DNA from: Eopsaltria australis
Taxonomy: Eukaryota; Chordata; Aves; Passeriformes; Petroicidae
Reading direction: 5' to 3'
Assembly: GCA_034509425.1 (NCBI GenBank)
Contig: JAVTVJ010000068.1
Location: 1,860,001 to 1,924,000 of the forward strand
Length of the DNA: 64,000 bases
Below the pieces are notes generated by a model that saw only the letters and a program-made list of their open reading frames with translations, was not told the origin of the DNA and searched no databases. Positions within the stretch are counted from its first letter, which is position 1. Each line of letters begins with the position of its first letter. The position numbers and the translations under genes are program-made. This document shows positions 33,983-48,572 of the stretch, piece by piece.

Positions 33983-36900
33983 CTAGGCTTTTACCAAAGC
34001 AGGAAATCTCAAGTTTAATGTTTTGTATTTACATTACCAATTACTAGATGTGGCAAGCAAATGCTTCTGTATTTTTTAGTACCCAACACTACAAACTGTT
34101 TATACACAAAGCTAATAGTTATGATTATGTTTATTGCTCATTCTGCATTCAGAAAAGCTTAAAGAAATGAGGAGAGAATGCCTTTGTGGGAAACCTACTG
34201 TCCAAAGTCTGTGAAACCTACTGCCTATGGGCAGCTCTACTTGAAAGGCTTGTTACTGAATCCTATTTTCTAATCAAGAACAGGATGTTAAATTTATAGA
34301 GTAAATGTACTGGGGCATAAAGAACTGATTATTAAGATCAGCCTTCTGTTTAGAAGGGGAGGGAAACCAAAAGGTCTATACCCACAAAGTATAATTTTTA
34401 TGAGGATTGAGCATTAATTCTGGATCCCGACACTTTGCAATTTTGATATATTAAAAAAGCTGTTAGATAAATCTGGCAGTTCTCAAAGCAGATTAATTAA
34501 GAAAGAAAATTATAATATTCTACTTGTTTCTGGTAAAGATGCATGAAGTTATAAAGAGAATACTGAAAGAATTTCCCCTCCCTCCTAATCCTTATTCATT
34601 TTTGTGAAGATGAATTATGAAAAACCTACCAGAGACTCATTAGGTGCCAAAAGAAATGGCATATATGCTAATATCTCTCTAGGAGCCATGGCTATGACTC
34701 CAGGAAATTAATTTATAATTCATGCTAATATAGCTAAGATTCCTTACTGTTTGTTCCTGGATGTAACAGGACAGGCTCTAAATATCAGAACTTGCAAAAA
34801 CTATGCAACAAATAAGATCAAGCTGTTCCTTGCACCAGAGAACTAGTATAGAAACTGGGTTTTTTTCTCTGCTTTCTTCTGTCATCTTCATCTTGCTTAA
34901 AATACACAGTAAGAGCTCTGCCAATTGGGATGTAAAATGCCTTCTTGATTGTAGCATATAATTAAATCTTCCCTTTCAGCTTTTTCTCCACATCAGTTTA
35001 TAAAGGATCTACTTGAATTTGAGGCAAAAAAAGACATCTGGCTTCATGGTTTTGTGTGGGCTGAGCTAGTTATATTCCTTTTTTAAATATATATATTTGT
35101 ACTGAGTCAAGCCTAAAATAATGAACACTCCTTACCCACTGGAATATATTCCTACATACTGAGAGGTGAAATAAATTCTGCCATGATCACTGAAAATATG
35201 CCAGAACCATTATTGCACATTGCGCTACTTTGGCCCGTTACCAAAAAGATTAAAGTCCTACACAAACCACCACCCCCAAACCCCAAACCAAATATCAGAT
35301 CTTCAACACAGAAAAATTCAACCACCTCTTCCAGGTCCAGCTTGTGACTTTAGTTAAAAAATTAAAACAGGTTAAGACTACTACTACAACATGTTGTATG
35401 AGAGAGAGTTTGTAAAAAAACCCTGCCTCTTTTCCTAGGGCATGCCAGAACTACAGGTTTTAAAGTACTGAAAACATTTTTGCTGGGTCAACATCATCAC
35501 AGACATGCATTTACAGAGTGTCCTTGATAAGAGTCACAAGGCTGCTTTACAACGAAGCTCATTAAAAATGATCAATATATAAAAATTTTTGAAAGAAGCA
35601 GTAAACATTTCTTTGATGTAGTTTTACATGCTAAGAAAAGACTGCAGTTTTAAAATAGTGGTGGAAAGTTTAAAACTCAAAGGATATAATTTAAAAAACG
35701 CATGAGTTTTTAATGTCTAAGGAGGGCAAACAAAGCAGCTAATTCTGGTGTCAAAAGAAATCCATAAAACATGGGTGGTAGAGCTGACAGGGTGAGCTGT
35801 AATGCAGCTGCCCTCACAGCACAGTGGGATGGAGGGGGATTCCTTGCTGGCCATTGAGTTGCACCACTAACAGAGCAGCACTTGGAGTACTTGAGAAGGA
35901 GCTGGTTTATTCTAAATCCATTTCCCTGAGTGGAATAAAAAGAAATGAGAAAGTTTAACAGTGCGTTTCAAACATGGTTGTGCTTTGAGTCTGTCAAACC
36001 TTGGCACGCATCAGTCTGGACTGTGTGAATTTTGTTGCTTGGCAAACCCTGGATGTTTTGCCAAGTGATAAACTGGATCTTTCAGCAGCCTCTCTAAACT
36101 GTTGGGATTGGGATCACAGTCTCTCCAAATACCAAGGCCGGCCCCTCTGCCTTGACTGTGCTGTACTCACAGTCTCTGCCCCCTCTGTGGTGCAGCAGCA
36201 GTTTATCCCATGGGGGATCTGCTAGGGTTGAGACACTTGAGAGATTTACTCAAAAGTACCTCGCAGCTGTGAGTATAGGCTTTGAACTGCTCTTGGAAGG
36301 GATAAGGAAGAAAGGTCTGTTGGGCAGCATCGTGTTTAGTTCTAGAGGATAGAGAAACATATCAAACCCCAAACAGGCCCTGAAAATAGCCTTGATGGGA
36401 CCTGTTCACCACTCCATCACACAGCAGCTGGCACACGGCAGTGTCCCTGAGGGACAGCACACCCCAGAGTGAGCCCAGGAGCTCCCTGATACCCCACTGG
36501 TGCTGCAACTTGTAGCAGGTGAGACATTTAGGAACCCAATGTAACAAACCCCGTACACACTACAGTAGATCCCTTCGAGCAGAGGCAAATAATTTTTTTT
36601 AGAGAAAGGCTAAAATTTATGCTCTGTTACCAAATTTTTACCCTTATGTAGTTGTTGGTACCAGCAGTGTTGTTAGTTGCTAAATAGGCACATGTAAAAC
36701 AGGCAGATTGATGGTCTCTTAAACTGGAGCAGTTGCAACAGCTACATGTTGTTCCAGACAGCTGCTGGGTGTGGGACTACTAAAGGACATCAGTCTCTGG
36801 TGAGCCACGTGGCTTGTCTTCTATCTACCCTGTGCATTTTGGTCACTGGCAATGCCAAACGGCAACCAAGCTGTGGCCAGAGCTTTGCCCTCCCAGTGAT

Positions 36901-39900
36901 GGAGCTCTCCCAGCCTGGCAGCACACAGAGCTGAAGCCACATCCACAACCCCAAACTCGTGGGAACAAGAATTCCACACAGTTTCTGAGTGAAACTACTG
37001 CTAAAACTAAAATTACTGTTTGCCATGTGGAGAGGCGAGGAATAAAGGATGAAGAGGGGGAAAATTTTTTACTTTATTGCCAAGCAGTAATGTAAAATAA
37101 ATCACAGCAGATGCATGTTCCTAGAGTAGTGCCTCTGAGATGGGATTGCAGCTGGACTTCCCTGCCATGGCTCTGCTGTGCCATGCCATTCTGTGCCGTG
37201 CTATTCCTCCATTAGCCAAAGGGCGAGAGGCTTCTGCACAAGCTTCTGGGCCATGGGGACAGATTTCCCTTGCACAGGGAGGGGAATACGGCTTGGGCAG
37301 GTTTGGAACTTTCTAAGGTGTGGAGCCAGGAGATGTCCAGGGCATTTTGTAGGAATGTCTCCCTAACTGACGTGTTGATGGCAAATTAACCCCAATGAAT
37401 TGAATGCACACAGTTTAAAAAAATCTGGGACTGAGGTGAAAACAAACACATCAGTTTTTGTTTCAATCTGTGCAAGGAGGAGAGCAACATAAGGCATACT
37501 GGATGATTGTAGATTTAAGCACCTCCTGAATTTTTTAAAACTCCTCTTTCTCCTATCTTGGAGGGTATGTTAAGTGGAAAGCATTTCTGATCTCTTTATA
37601 GATTGCCACACACAGTAAACCTTTAAATAACCAAGTGTCTTGAGCACATGGAATGACTATATTTTGCAGAGTCTTGGACCTTTACCAAATGTATTCCTCA
37701 ATCAGGTTGGGGGGCAGTTTATAAAGGCTAACACACTTTTAAGAAAGATTTGAAGTGACAGCTTTTTGCATGCCCATTATCTGAGAGGTCTGAGCCCTCT
37801 CTCCTGCAGTGAGACTGACAGACTGTGTGCAGCAGGGAGGAGAACGAGCAGAGAAAACCCATGAGAGCTGTGCTGCCAGTTCCATTCTGTGTGTGCATAC
37901 CTGGCTTTCCTCTGCGAAGAAGGGATGATTTCCTTTTAATCTATCACCTTATTTTCAAAGGGTTTCTTTTCCGCTTGAAATGTGACTGTGAAAAAATGTC
38001 AAGTTTTGTGGAACAAATTCACTCCCTGTGTGGATCCAGTCACATCTGCTAACCACAGTGATGAAGCATTAGCTAGTTCTCAGCTGAAATGTTCTGGCCT
38101 TCATCCAAAGTATTTTGGTTTTTAGCCTAAAAACAATAATGTTCAGTTCTCGTGTGTAGTTTTTAAATAAAAAGAGGACACGTCCTCCGTTTTTTTTATT
38201 TTTTTATTTTGGTAATGAAAGCAAATGCTTTTGGCCCTCAGTTTCTGTTCAGTGACAAATACAATTTTTGTCAGAAGATGGTTTCTATAGAAAATTTTTC
38301 CAAGCTTATCACGTATCAGCTCCACCTACAGCCAGCGAAGCAATGCAAGCTGTTAAAGCTATTAAAAGGAATTTTTTTGGCTGTTGTGAGCTTTGGCATT
38401 AGTTACTAGTAAGTAATCCTTAGCTGAATAGCATGAGGAATGGGAAGAAGAGTCAGAAGCTGAGAGGCAGAGTTGGCCAATATCACAAGGAAGAGCTTTA
38501 ACAGGGGATTGCCACTTTGGACACAGGGATGATCTTGTGAAGAGGCAGCATTTGTAAAGCAGATGATATTGTATGGCTTACTACCTATCTAGAAGAAATT
38601 AAAACATACAAGGAACAGGCGAAGTGAAATCCAACAGCTAGTTCTTGTTTATTGTCTACAAGCCTGGCTGTCTTTTAGGGTTGTTACTGCCTCTAATCAG
38701 TTGTCTCTTCACATTCATCCCATCCCAGGTAGCAAGGTTTTCCTGTAGGAATGATAAGGAGACTTGAATGTTTCCAAAAGAATTCACAGTTTCTCCTTTG
38801 GTATTTCAGTATGACTAAGAAGATTTTTGTCATCAACTCTGATGAGCATAAGTTTTAGTGTAAGCATTTCCTGTGGACACATCTCCACTTAATCATCACA
38901 CTAGACAAGCGTGAAGCAAGCAGGTTCCTCACACAACAGCAGATCTTGGCACTGATGCTTAGAGGAAGATTTATATCTCCTCACAGGACCTCTTAACAAC
39001 GTGCAGATTTGAAGAAGAGGAACAGAGGAGATGATAGGATCTTTTGTAAAGAAAGAAATATCCCTCTCTGTGGAAGAATGATGTCACGAAAAACAGCCAA
39101 CGTAGCATGTTCTGCTTCCAGCCCATATCTTATCAGCTCAGCAGATTGCAGATGGCCTGCAGACATCCTGTCTGGACACCCTAGGGAACATGGTAATTGT
39201 CTTATTGCATTCAAGCATGCAGCATCCTGAAATATGTGCCTCTGACCATGCTGGAGGTCAGGCTCAGAGGTTTGCTGGCCAAACAGCTCTACAGCTGCTG
39301 GATGTACACAGCATGGATACACCTGGTTTTGCAGATTAGAAGAACCTGAGGCTAACACATTTATCTGCAGTTATAAGGCAGAGAAGTAAAATTCAGGTAC
39401 AATGACACTGAAATACATAGAGGGTACCAGAAAAAGAAATTAAGTGTTAAGAAGAAACAAGGAATACAGAAGAATCATGTGCTGGCTTGCAGTGGAGATG
39501 GAACTGTGGATAGGCAAAGAAGATATGTAGGCTGTGTACAAGCCAGTTTAGAGGTATCCTATATTGGAAACTACTTTCCTGATACAGCAGATCTGCAACA
39601 AGTAGCAGATCAAGGAGGAGAGTTCAAATGCAGCCTTTTTCAGCTGCTGCCATGATGAGGACTCATGGCATTAACACCCAGCCTCAGGGAGAAACCTGGA
39701 TCGTGACAGGGCAGGGCAGAGCAGATACAGAGCTGGATTTGTGTGCACTTCATTTCTGAATCATCTCTGGAAAGCTAAGGAGAAGTAGGTTGGAGTATCT
39801 GAAAATATTTCTAATACAGTTTAACAACTTGAAGTTTTAAGATAACTGATGGTGTTGACATGAAGTTTTATAAGCCATTTTCTGTCAGATTTTAAGCAAT

Positions 39901-42900
39901 TCCATGTCATTAGAATAATACACTAGTAATTTATATAGTTTTCTCTAGCAAACAAGACTCAAGAAAAGATTCCAAAGAATGAGTTGTAAAATTGTCATTA
40001 GGAAACTAGAGAGCTTTTTCATTCTTCCATCCAACATTTATTTCACGCCACAAAAGCAGCTCATGTTCCTCTGATGTGCTTTGCATACTGGAGACGTCAT
40101 ATTGCATGTGGATACTTTTAAAAAATATGAATGTAGCTCTAACTTCTGAAATGTTCTCAGCTCTGGGATTCAACCTTCTGCCAAATTTCTAGTCATCTAA
40201 TGGTTTTGGTTCACTGTCTTTACAAGCAAACAAGACCCCAGGTTTGCCATTGGCATCAGTAGGAGCATGGTCAGTCAGAACTTGGATTATCATAAAATGG
40301 AATACTAATTTGTATACTGATGCTGACTGACTTTGATTTGACTTTGGATCAGACCTTTGTGGAAAACTATATACAGCTAGTGAAAGAAATTCAACATTAT
40401 AGGAAAGTAATTTGTTCACCAGCTGTTAAAAATAAATAGCTATACAAATGATGTACCATAAAATAAGACTGCTGTTATGCATAAGAATGTATCTCTTCCT
40501 TTGATGATCGTTCTTTGTTTTGTGATAAGGTGGTGAATATCCACGTCCTTAGCAAAGCTTTATTATTGTTGGTGACATTCATTAATAGTGCTTTTATGCA
40601 ATACGAGTGCCAACAAAAATGCTTTCAGGTCTTCAGTAAAGAGTGACTGTCATTCTTCTTCCTGTTATACTTCTTGCAACTAGAAGACGCAGCATGTAGT
40701 TGTATACAGCACTCCCACCACCTCTCAGGGAAACAAAGAAGTTGATCATCAAGGCAGCATTCACACTCTATCCAAAGCACACAATACCTGATGGAAAATG
40801 TGGAATAAACCGAATGACATGTAAGTGAAAAGTTGCATTGTCTTGTTTTGATAGGGAAAATTTTAAGCAGGATAAAAAGAATGGTCTGATCACTTACTTG
40901 GTGTCTTTTGGTGAAATTCCTTGAAAGAAATCTTTATATATTCTACCTCTGTGAGATATGGTAGATGAGTATGTGTTTCCATTTTGTGAAAAAATAAATT
41001 CAAATATGCCAAATTTGGGAGTTAGTAACCCAGATATGTATTGAAGCACTTGTGCAGATGTGCGACTGAAGAGCAAGACTCTTTGCTTTGATTCAGTAAG
41101 CAGTATTCTCCTTCACCTTGTTTGGTTTCCAATACAAAATTGTTCAGCAAAGTGACTTTAATAAAGAGCCTTCTGTTTGAATTATTTGACAGTCATCTTT
41201 GATATTTAAGCTATGATATGTAACTCTTCGTGATTTTTATTCGTATGCAAAATACAAAGTAGCACAGCTGAAAAAGAGAAATTTTAAAAATAAAAACATC
41301 CCACTTTGCAACATTCAAGTACATGCTGATTTTTCCTTATCTGACTGCAAAAACTTTTCTATATCAAGAGCTGAAGGAAGATAGAAGAGGAGGCATTCAT
41401 CACTGAGCTTTATATACAGACCCAAATTTCCACTAGGCCTTTGAAAAAGGCAATTTGATTGCAGGTTTCTGCCTACCTTACTGTATGGGCCAGATCCATA
41501 CAAGAAGCTGTCTCATACTGAATAGAAATATTAAATGCAGTCCCATAGATTGTTGGTCAGCTCTTGAACCTCTGAGGCATGTAACAGAACTGTGAACTGT
41601 GAACTGGTTCATCCTGAGAACAAAACAGAAATGAGAAAATAATGAACTGCAGGTGAAATGTGAACAGATTTCAATCAGATGTACAACTGGTTTGACACAA
41701 GGCTACTGTCATTTCACTCTGACATATTGGAATCAATAAAAATGTACCAGTGCAATCCGTAAGGAATTCTAACAGAAGTGTGGCGTGGAAAAACCTGACA
41801 ACAGTGTACGTAGCATTTCTGCTTGGGGAAAAACATACAGAAACTTGGATTTCTTCTCTCTCCTGTTCAAAGCACTCGTTGCTTGTGAAGCTGAAACAGA
41901 GAACCTTGGCTTCACAGGCGTTTAAGGGATGCCAGGCTGTAATGATCTATGCTTGCTGTATGTACACACAGCATTAAGAGAAGGCAATGTTATTCAAATG
42001 AGCCTGTGGTTTACTAGATGAATTTAATTATTTCTGGTTTGTTTTTGCCCCTAGGGGCTAGTTTTTGATGGAATAAATTCAATATTAGTACTTAGATGAC
42101 TTGCAGTATACAAGCAACACTGTTGAGAGCATACCAAAAGCAGTGTTCAATTATAGCTCAGTGAAGTCAGTAAGGACAATGAGGTTACATCTGTTATTCA
42201 CAACCTTCAGTGGAGAAAACTAGGTTGCACATAAACTGAATATATAGGGAAAAAAAGAAGATGCTGAGATCAAACATGGATGCAATTTTGAGTGGAGACC
42301 TACATTCTTAGATTAGTTTATCCCCACAATAATTAATAATATGTTCTCACAATAATAAAGAGAGAAAGTTTACATACTTGGCAAAGTCTGTAATTCCAAA
42401 CTTCTCACATTTAAGGTGCTTACAGCCAGCTATTTTAGGGGGAATGATTTTTGGATGAAACCACCGCAAAAATTTTATAAAGAAGACTTCTTCCCTGCAT
42501 CCCACATTAAAGTTCCTCAAAATGCTAACTGCTTTCGAAAAATCATCTCTATCAGCAGAAAACAGAGGGACATACTTTGGGGTTTAACAGAGTGATTGGC
42601 AGTGATTCAGATAAGTCTTTGTAAAGTCATGAATCTCTGGTTAATAAGAGCTAAAACACTGTCATGCTTGGGGGAAGGTAAAACCAGTATTTATATAGAT
42701 GAGATCTGCCAGTGAGCTCTACTTAGGCTAAAGAGCATTGAGGTCAGTGTTCACGTAGGTTTACAGTCATATATCTCTACTGGCACACGCAGTTGCTAGT
42801 AATTAAAAAAGATTACGTTTCAGCTGCTGCTTTGCCCAAATAACTCCCCAGGCAAGTGCAGGAATGAGTGGGAGAAGGAGGTGTGCAGCAGTGGGCTTTT

Positions 42901-45900
42901 AATGCTGGTGGGAGATGGCAAAGCTACTGTGTGCACACTTCTGTGGTTACCAAAAATAGTAGACAACCCAACTGAGCTAATATGAAAATTCTCTACTGAA
43001 GGGTTAGAGCATTAGGGAAGACAAGAAAGGTCCCCTTCTTCCTCCACAGAAGGTGCTGCCACATACAGATTCATGACAGAAAATGCTGACACTGTCTTCT
43101 TGGTTGCTGTGGGATGTGAAAGAGATGAAGCAGATAAAGTGAGAAATGCATTTCTTATCCTCTATCATGTTTTGTTACCATGAAGCATCCCCACATTTGG
43201 AGCACCATTTGTGACTGAGGCACTGACAAAAAAGCCACATGGAAGAAGAAGCACTGACCAGTTAAAAGCAGGCAGTATGTGTCCTCTGCACCACCAGCAG
43301 TGCCTTGATGAAGGAGTGCTTGTTGCTCTCTCAGTCACCTTGTAGATGGCTCTGGGAATGGTCAGTGAGCCCATCCCTCCTACTTAGGATGACCTCCCTC
43401 ATGAAAATTGGGTAGTATATTCCAGCACCTCCTTTACACTAAAAAAAACAAGATGCAAAAGTGACATTACAATTAAGGACTTGAGAAATTAGCTACTCCT
43501 TTAAAAGGCATATTGGGAGAAGTTAAATACTTGTCTAATATATGTTTTGCTAATGATGATTTCTGACTTTGAATTATACTCTGGTTTGTAGATTGACCTG
43601 TCAAACTGACTGCCAAAATATCCTACACAGCCCTCCAACACAGTAAACATCTCCATTAACAAATCTGTTACTGAAATTTGCCTTCCTTGGAGTGGAGACT
43701 GACTTGGAAGTGGAGTTTGTCTTTCCTCTTACTCATTTTTTTGGTTGCAAGTGAATTGGCCCAAGGAACTTTTCAAAAAAACCTTACAAGTAATTTAATT
43801 AATGCAATTGTTCTACTCATTACAGCCTTTCCTATTTTTCATCTTTGTCAAATACGGTTTCCCTTTGTTCCTTAATGATGCTTGTGGAATCCGCCATCCC
43901 GCTGGGAGGATTCCCTTTGGATAACTTAGTTGCTACAAACTCCATCTTATCTAAAAAATAGAAATATGCCTTTTTCTGGCAGACAAGAGGGTAGTGCTGA
44001 GTTCCAGCACTCTAAACATGCTTGAGTTTTGAAAATAATTTTTAATGCTATATAACTTCCACAGGAGTCATTATACCAACATCTAAACAAGAATGATGCA
44101 TGGCTCATCAGAAATCCTTGACAGAAATTAGGTACAATAATAAATAAATAAGCATGGAGTATTGCTATGTCTGGATCAGGTGATCTTTAACTATGGCTGG
44201 TTGAAACTCCAAAGTATAATTTCTATGTGTGCCACCTTTAGCCCGATTGCCATTTGTATGAAGTGGTTATAGTTTGTCTGGGTTGTTCATTAGCCATTTT
44301 CAAAAGAGGAATGTTGCTTATCACTGGTGATGTAACGTGACCATGCTCAGGCTCCATGCACAGCAATTAAGAAGGTGTGAGGCTCTGTGACACAGATCTG
44401 GATACCTGTTTCAGATACTCCAGCAGCTCAGCCACTGGAAACAGCCAGAAACCACTAAAAAGACAGACTGTGGCTGATCCCAGCTTTATTTTGAACAGAC
44501 CTGACTTGTCAGTCATTGGAAAACATCTGTGAGCTGCTTAACCTTGATCATAATTTGTTTCTGCCAGTTTCTGAGGCAGCTCTGTGCCAGAATATGTTGG
44601 GGTGGATATAAATCTTCTGGTGGGACATGACTTCTTGGGTCACAGTCCCAGCTTGCTTACGGTAGGGTGTCAGTTTCTGTTTGCTCAAGGCAGTAAGGAA
44701 TGTGTCTAAGTTAATTATTACCTGGGACTTCTGTAGATCCAAGTTTCTAAAAGAGAAAAATATTGTTAAACACTTCTGGCAGCACTGAGACTCCTCTCTT
44801 TTTCTCTTACATATCCTGGATTGATTCCACCATGCATATTCACAATGAGTTGTATCTAATTCTGCACATGGGATTACGTCATAGGATCTTATCTGGCAGG
44901 TGCAAGGTTGGAAAAATGCAATTTAATTTTTTCTCCTGATTTTATATTTGCAAGTAACTAAAGAACATCTACAGCAATAATGCTTGATGCAGCTCTGTAA
45001 CACACCTGAAAATCAGTTCGCTTGTTTTAACAATCTGTTTACTGGTTTTACGATGATGAATTATAGCATATGAAGAATTTTCCTAAGGATGTCAAATGCT
45101 TTATATAGCTTTGTTGATATAACATGAGCACAGAAAAATTACTTGATTTAATGCAAACATCAATACATACAAGTCAAACATAAGCTGAATGTTAAACAAA
45201 CACAGTGCAATTCCAAACGAATCATAGATACAAGATTAGCACCACCACTTCTCTCCTCCAGCTCTGCCCACTCTTTTCAGTGAGCCTGGGGCATGCTCAA
45301 AACTCCAGCACTGTCAGTCTGCCCCCAGTTACTTTTCCCTGTCTTTTCCACACTTCAGTTCCTTTCACTAATGGCCAGCACTGGAGATGAGCTTGGAAGG
45401 AGAGGAGGAGCCCACTTTGCAAGTGAGAAACACTGCATGAAAAGTTCTGACAGGGGGTGTAATTATGATAAACAATGGGAAGAGGACTCTTGTTGAATAC
45501 ATTCAACATCATGGTCTACCTGAATTATGCCCAAACTCAGGGTGTGGATCTTAATGTGTTGGAGTTTGGGAGGATGGGGGTGTGTTGGGCTTTTAAGAAA
45601 AGAGCCAGAAGATTGCCAGAGCATGTTTTTCGCACAACTGCTGGCAAGCTTATACTTTCTGACATGTAAAAAGTTTTCTTCAAAAAACTTCCTTCCAAAC
45701 CTCTGGAAGGCCAGATTCAGACACACCAGCAAATATAATTTTATGGAATACTGCATTAGGGGAGCAGGTTTGGATACTGGCAGCTTGGTAGACTTGTGTA
45801 AGACCAAAGTCCAGTATACATTTTGCTTTCATGCCTCTGTGATACAGAGCCTCAAGGGAGGCTCTGAGACAGAGACCTTCACTTAAAGTCTTAGGTTCAG

Positions 45901-48511
45901 AGCTTCTCCTCTTGCTCCTATTCTTTGTCGTACACAAAGTATTGACAATCTGCACCAGACATCAAATAGCACAGATAGACAGCAAATGGAAAGAAACAGA
46001 CACTTCTAGGCATTATTCATCTTAAATGTAAAGCAGCCAGCTGAATTAGGTCAGATGAATCACACCCTAGAAGCCTCTGTGGCAGCAAGCAGTGGGTGAC
46101 CAGCAGAGACAGCCAGCTGCACCATAGGCCTCTGGTGTCAGACGATGTGAGACCTGTTCATGAGGATTGTTGCCAAGAGCAAATGAAGCCAGAGCATGTC
46201 TAGATTAGCTGTTGTGTAGAAAAAAATCACCCCTTTCTTGCCCTTAAATAGCGTTCATAATATTTTTATTTTTTTTCCAAACTGAATTTGCCGAACATGT
46301 TATTTAATAATTGCCCTATGGTATTGCCACCATACTTGACCTACTGATTACTTAGAGACTTTTCTGTATTGAAATGTCATCAGACCTGGGGCACTGACAC
46401 GATATGCGAAGTTTTAATTTTTTAGTAATTCCTATGAAGCAGTAGTTAATCTCCTGTCTAGCAGCACAGTCAAATTGGCAATTTATCAGCACTCTTCTGT
46501 GTATTCATTTATTTAGCAAAGCCTGCCTTTGGCTTTACAAAATGGTATTGACACCTTATCCTTAGAAACCATGCTGCAGCCAGTGGACTGAAACTGATGT
46601 AGAGTAAAAATTAGTGCTGGCCCCACTGTAACCTAGAGCAGCCATGGAAATCAGGATGAGGGAAGAATTAATTTTGTTGTGAGTTCTAGGAGCACTGTTA
46701 TTGTGGGTTTAGTTGATTTTTGTCCTTTTTTTTTTAATAGCATGGCATCTTTTCCAAGGTTATAGTCATGTTCATCTCAACAAAGTCAATCGTATTAAAA
46801 ACAAATCCTGTACTGGAATTACCAGTTACATAACTTATGAAACCTTTTATTCAGGCCCAGTTGTGGTAGCTTCTAGTGTATATATATTATCACTGCTCTA
46901 CTGGTTTCAATGTGTGTGCATCAATTCATGCCAGATGAGCATCTGGCCCCAAATGTTCAGTACGTGATTCTCAAGGTGCTATTAAGAGTGTAGTGAGGGG
47001 AAAGGATCATGTTAAAGGCTAGTTTATTTCATCACTGGTTCATTCACAAGAGATGCTCTGAGAAAAGCAAATAAATTAAAATATATTAACTTTTTTTCCC
47101 TGCCTAGTTCTTTCAGTGCCATTCTTGCTGGAATTTCAGAACAGGGAAGTCCAGAAAGGGAAACTGCTGGTGCTGAAGGTTGGTTTCTGGGATCTATCTC
47201 ACTTTGGATCATGTTATCACTAAAATGATCTCATGAATTTCTTCTGAGTAATGAGTTTGACCTCAATGTCTAATGGTACACGAATAACTTCTGCCACATC
47301 TTTCATAGTGTGGGGAGATAGCAAGATTGCTCCACAAAATATTAGAGAATATGAAAAATGAGTAATTAAAGATCCAGATAAATCACATGCAACTGGGAGA
47401 AAACACAAGATTGGAAGTGATCAGATTATCTACTCAAGTGCACGTGAGGAAGTCATATGGGGTAAACTACCTACATCATCCCTCAAACTATTCCACAAAT
47501 ATTGCCTGAATAATCTTCTAGATATGTAAGCCTTTATTCCTCTTTTGGAGATGTGGAAACGAATGCAGTCTGAGTAGCTGTGAAGCCTGTTGAATTAGTG
47601 AGATATCTCCAAAAACACTTGCTAGGCTTGAGATGAAAGCTTGTTTTTTAAAAAAATGTCTTCTGATTACAAAAGTCAAATTAGTGGTATCATATATATC
47701 TCAATGAGTTTAAAGAAAAAGATCATCTGTGGCTAACACTTCAGGATTACACTCTTTGAAAATACAGCCCCACATGTCTCAGGCTAAATACTGAATATCA
47801 GTTACTCTGACCAAATGTCTCTACCAGTTGTCTGTTAACGATTTGCCCACTGCCAGAAATAAAATTAGTTTCAGAGCTAGGATCTGAATTCAGAAATTAT
47901 ATCTAACCCCATATTTATACCACACTGCATTTGGAGTTTTCAGTACCCTGGAGTTTTTTAACTCTTAGATCATGTATTCAAACCACCCTTGAGAAAACAG
48001 CAATTACACTTGCTATAGGCCTGCTTAGCTGGAATCAAAGCTTACCTTAAGAAAAAGTCCTATCTGCTTTTTGCACAAATGGAGATGTTTACCTCATCTT
48101 GGGATCCCAAAAGAAGGGCCCAACCACAAATTTGCCAATAGATTAGAGTAACCAGCTTTCATGTAATAGACCCTGCAGACACCAGCATTTCAACAAGGCT
48201 GGTGATGGAATGTGCTCAGCCTCTGCCCTGAAAATTAAGACTCCAGACTTTCCATTGGTAATTTTTAATGGAAAGATACAAAATGGTCTCCATTTCTTTT
48301 CTCTGCTGTGAAAATATGAGTGGCACAGTACAGTAAAAACCCACCAGGTTGTCAGCTTTGCTTTTGCAGTGAGGCTCTGGAGCCTTGGTGTGGATTTCCC
48401 AAGTGTGTCTCAATCCACTACAGCCACTGCACGGGAGTGGTTCTGTCTTCTCTTGTCTTGCTTTTCTTGGGGCTTGCAATGAAAGGTCCTTAGTCTTGGT
48501 CATTAGCCTTT
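33983..48511. other. 14.5 kb of noncoding sequence without recognised repeats
   Basis: This is the longest stretch here with no CR1 tail I can see. All frames are below about 125 codons and look random. Minor features are a C/A-rich tract near 35261-35291, a 15-base imperfect duplication at 37177, and several poly(A) or poly(T) runs. I see no conserved domain, splice-bounded exon chain, RNA gene or CpG island. Confidence 0.65.
37177..37206 (+). repeat. imperfect 15-base tandem duplication
   Basis: The unit tgtgccatgccattc is followed directly by tgtgccgtgctattc, differing at two positions. A small local duplication. Confidence 0.8.
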
Positions 48512-48572
48512 AGCTGAAATGATCTTTGTTAAACTGTGATCCATTCCAACCTTACAGTGATTCTGTAATCAT
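48512..48572 (+). mobile_element. CR1 LINE extreme 3' end, forward orientation
   Basis: The run gaaatgatctttgttaaact, then gatccattccaacctta, ends in cagtgattctgtaatc. This matches the CR1 ending (gatgatctttaaggtccc, ttccaaccc, attctgtgattctgtg), including two octamer units. Only about 60 bases are recognisable. Confidence 0.75.

Noticed and set aside
41589..41608. Triple gaactgt(g) motif
   Set aside because: A very short simple repetition, common by chance.
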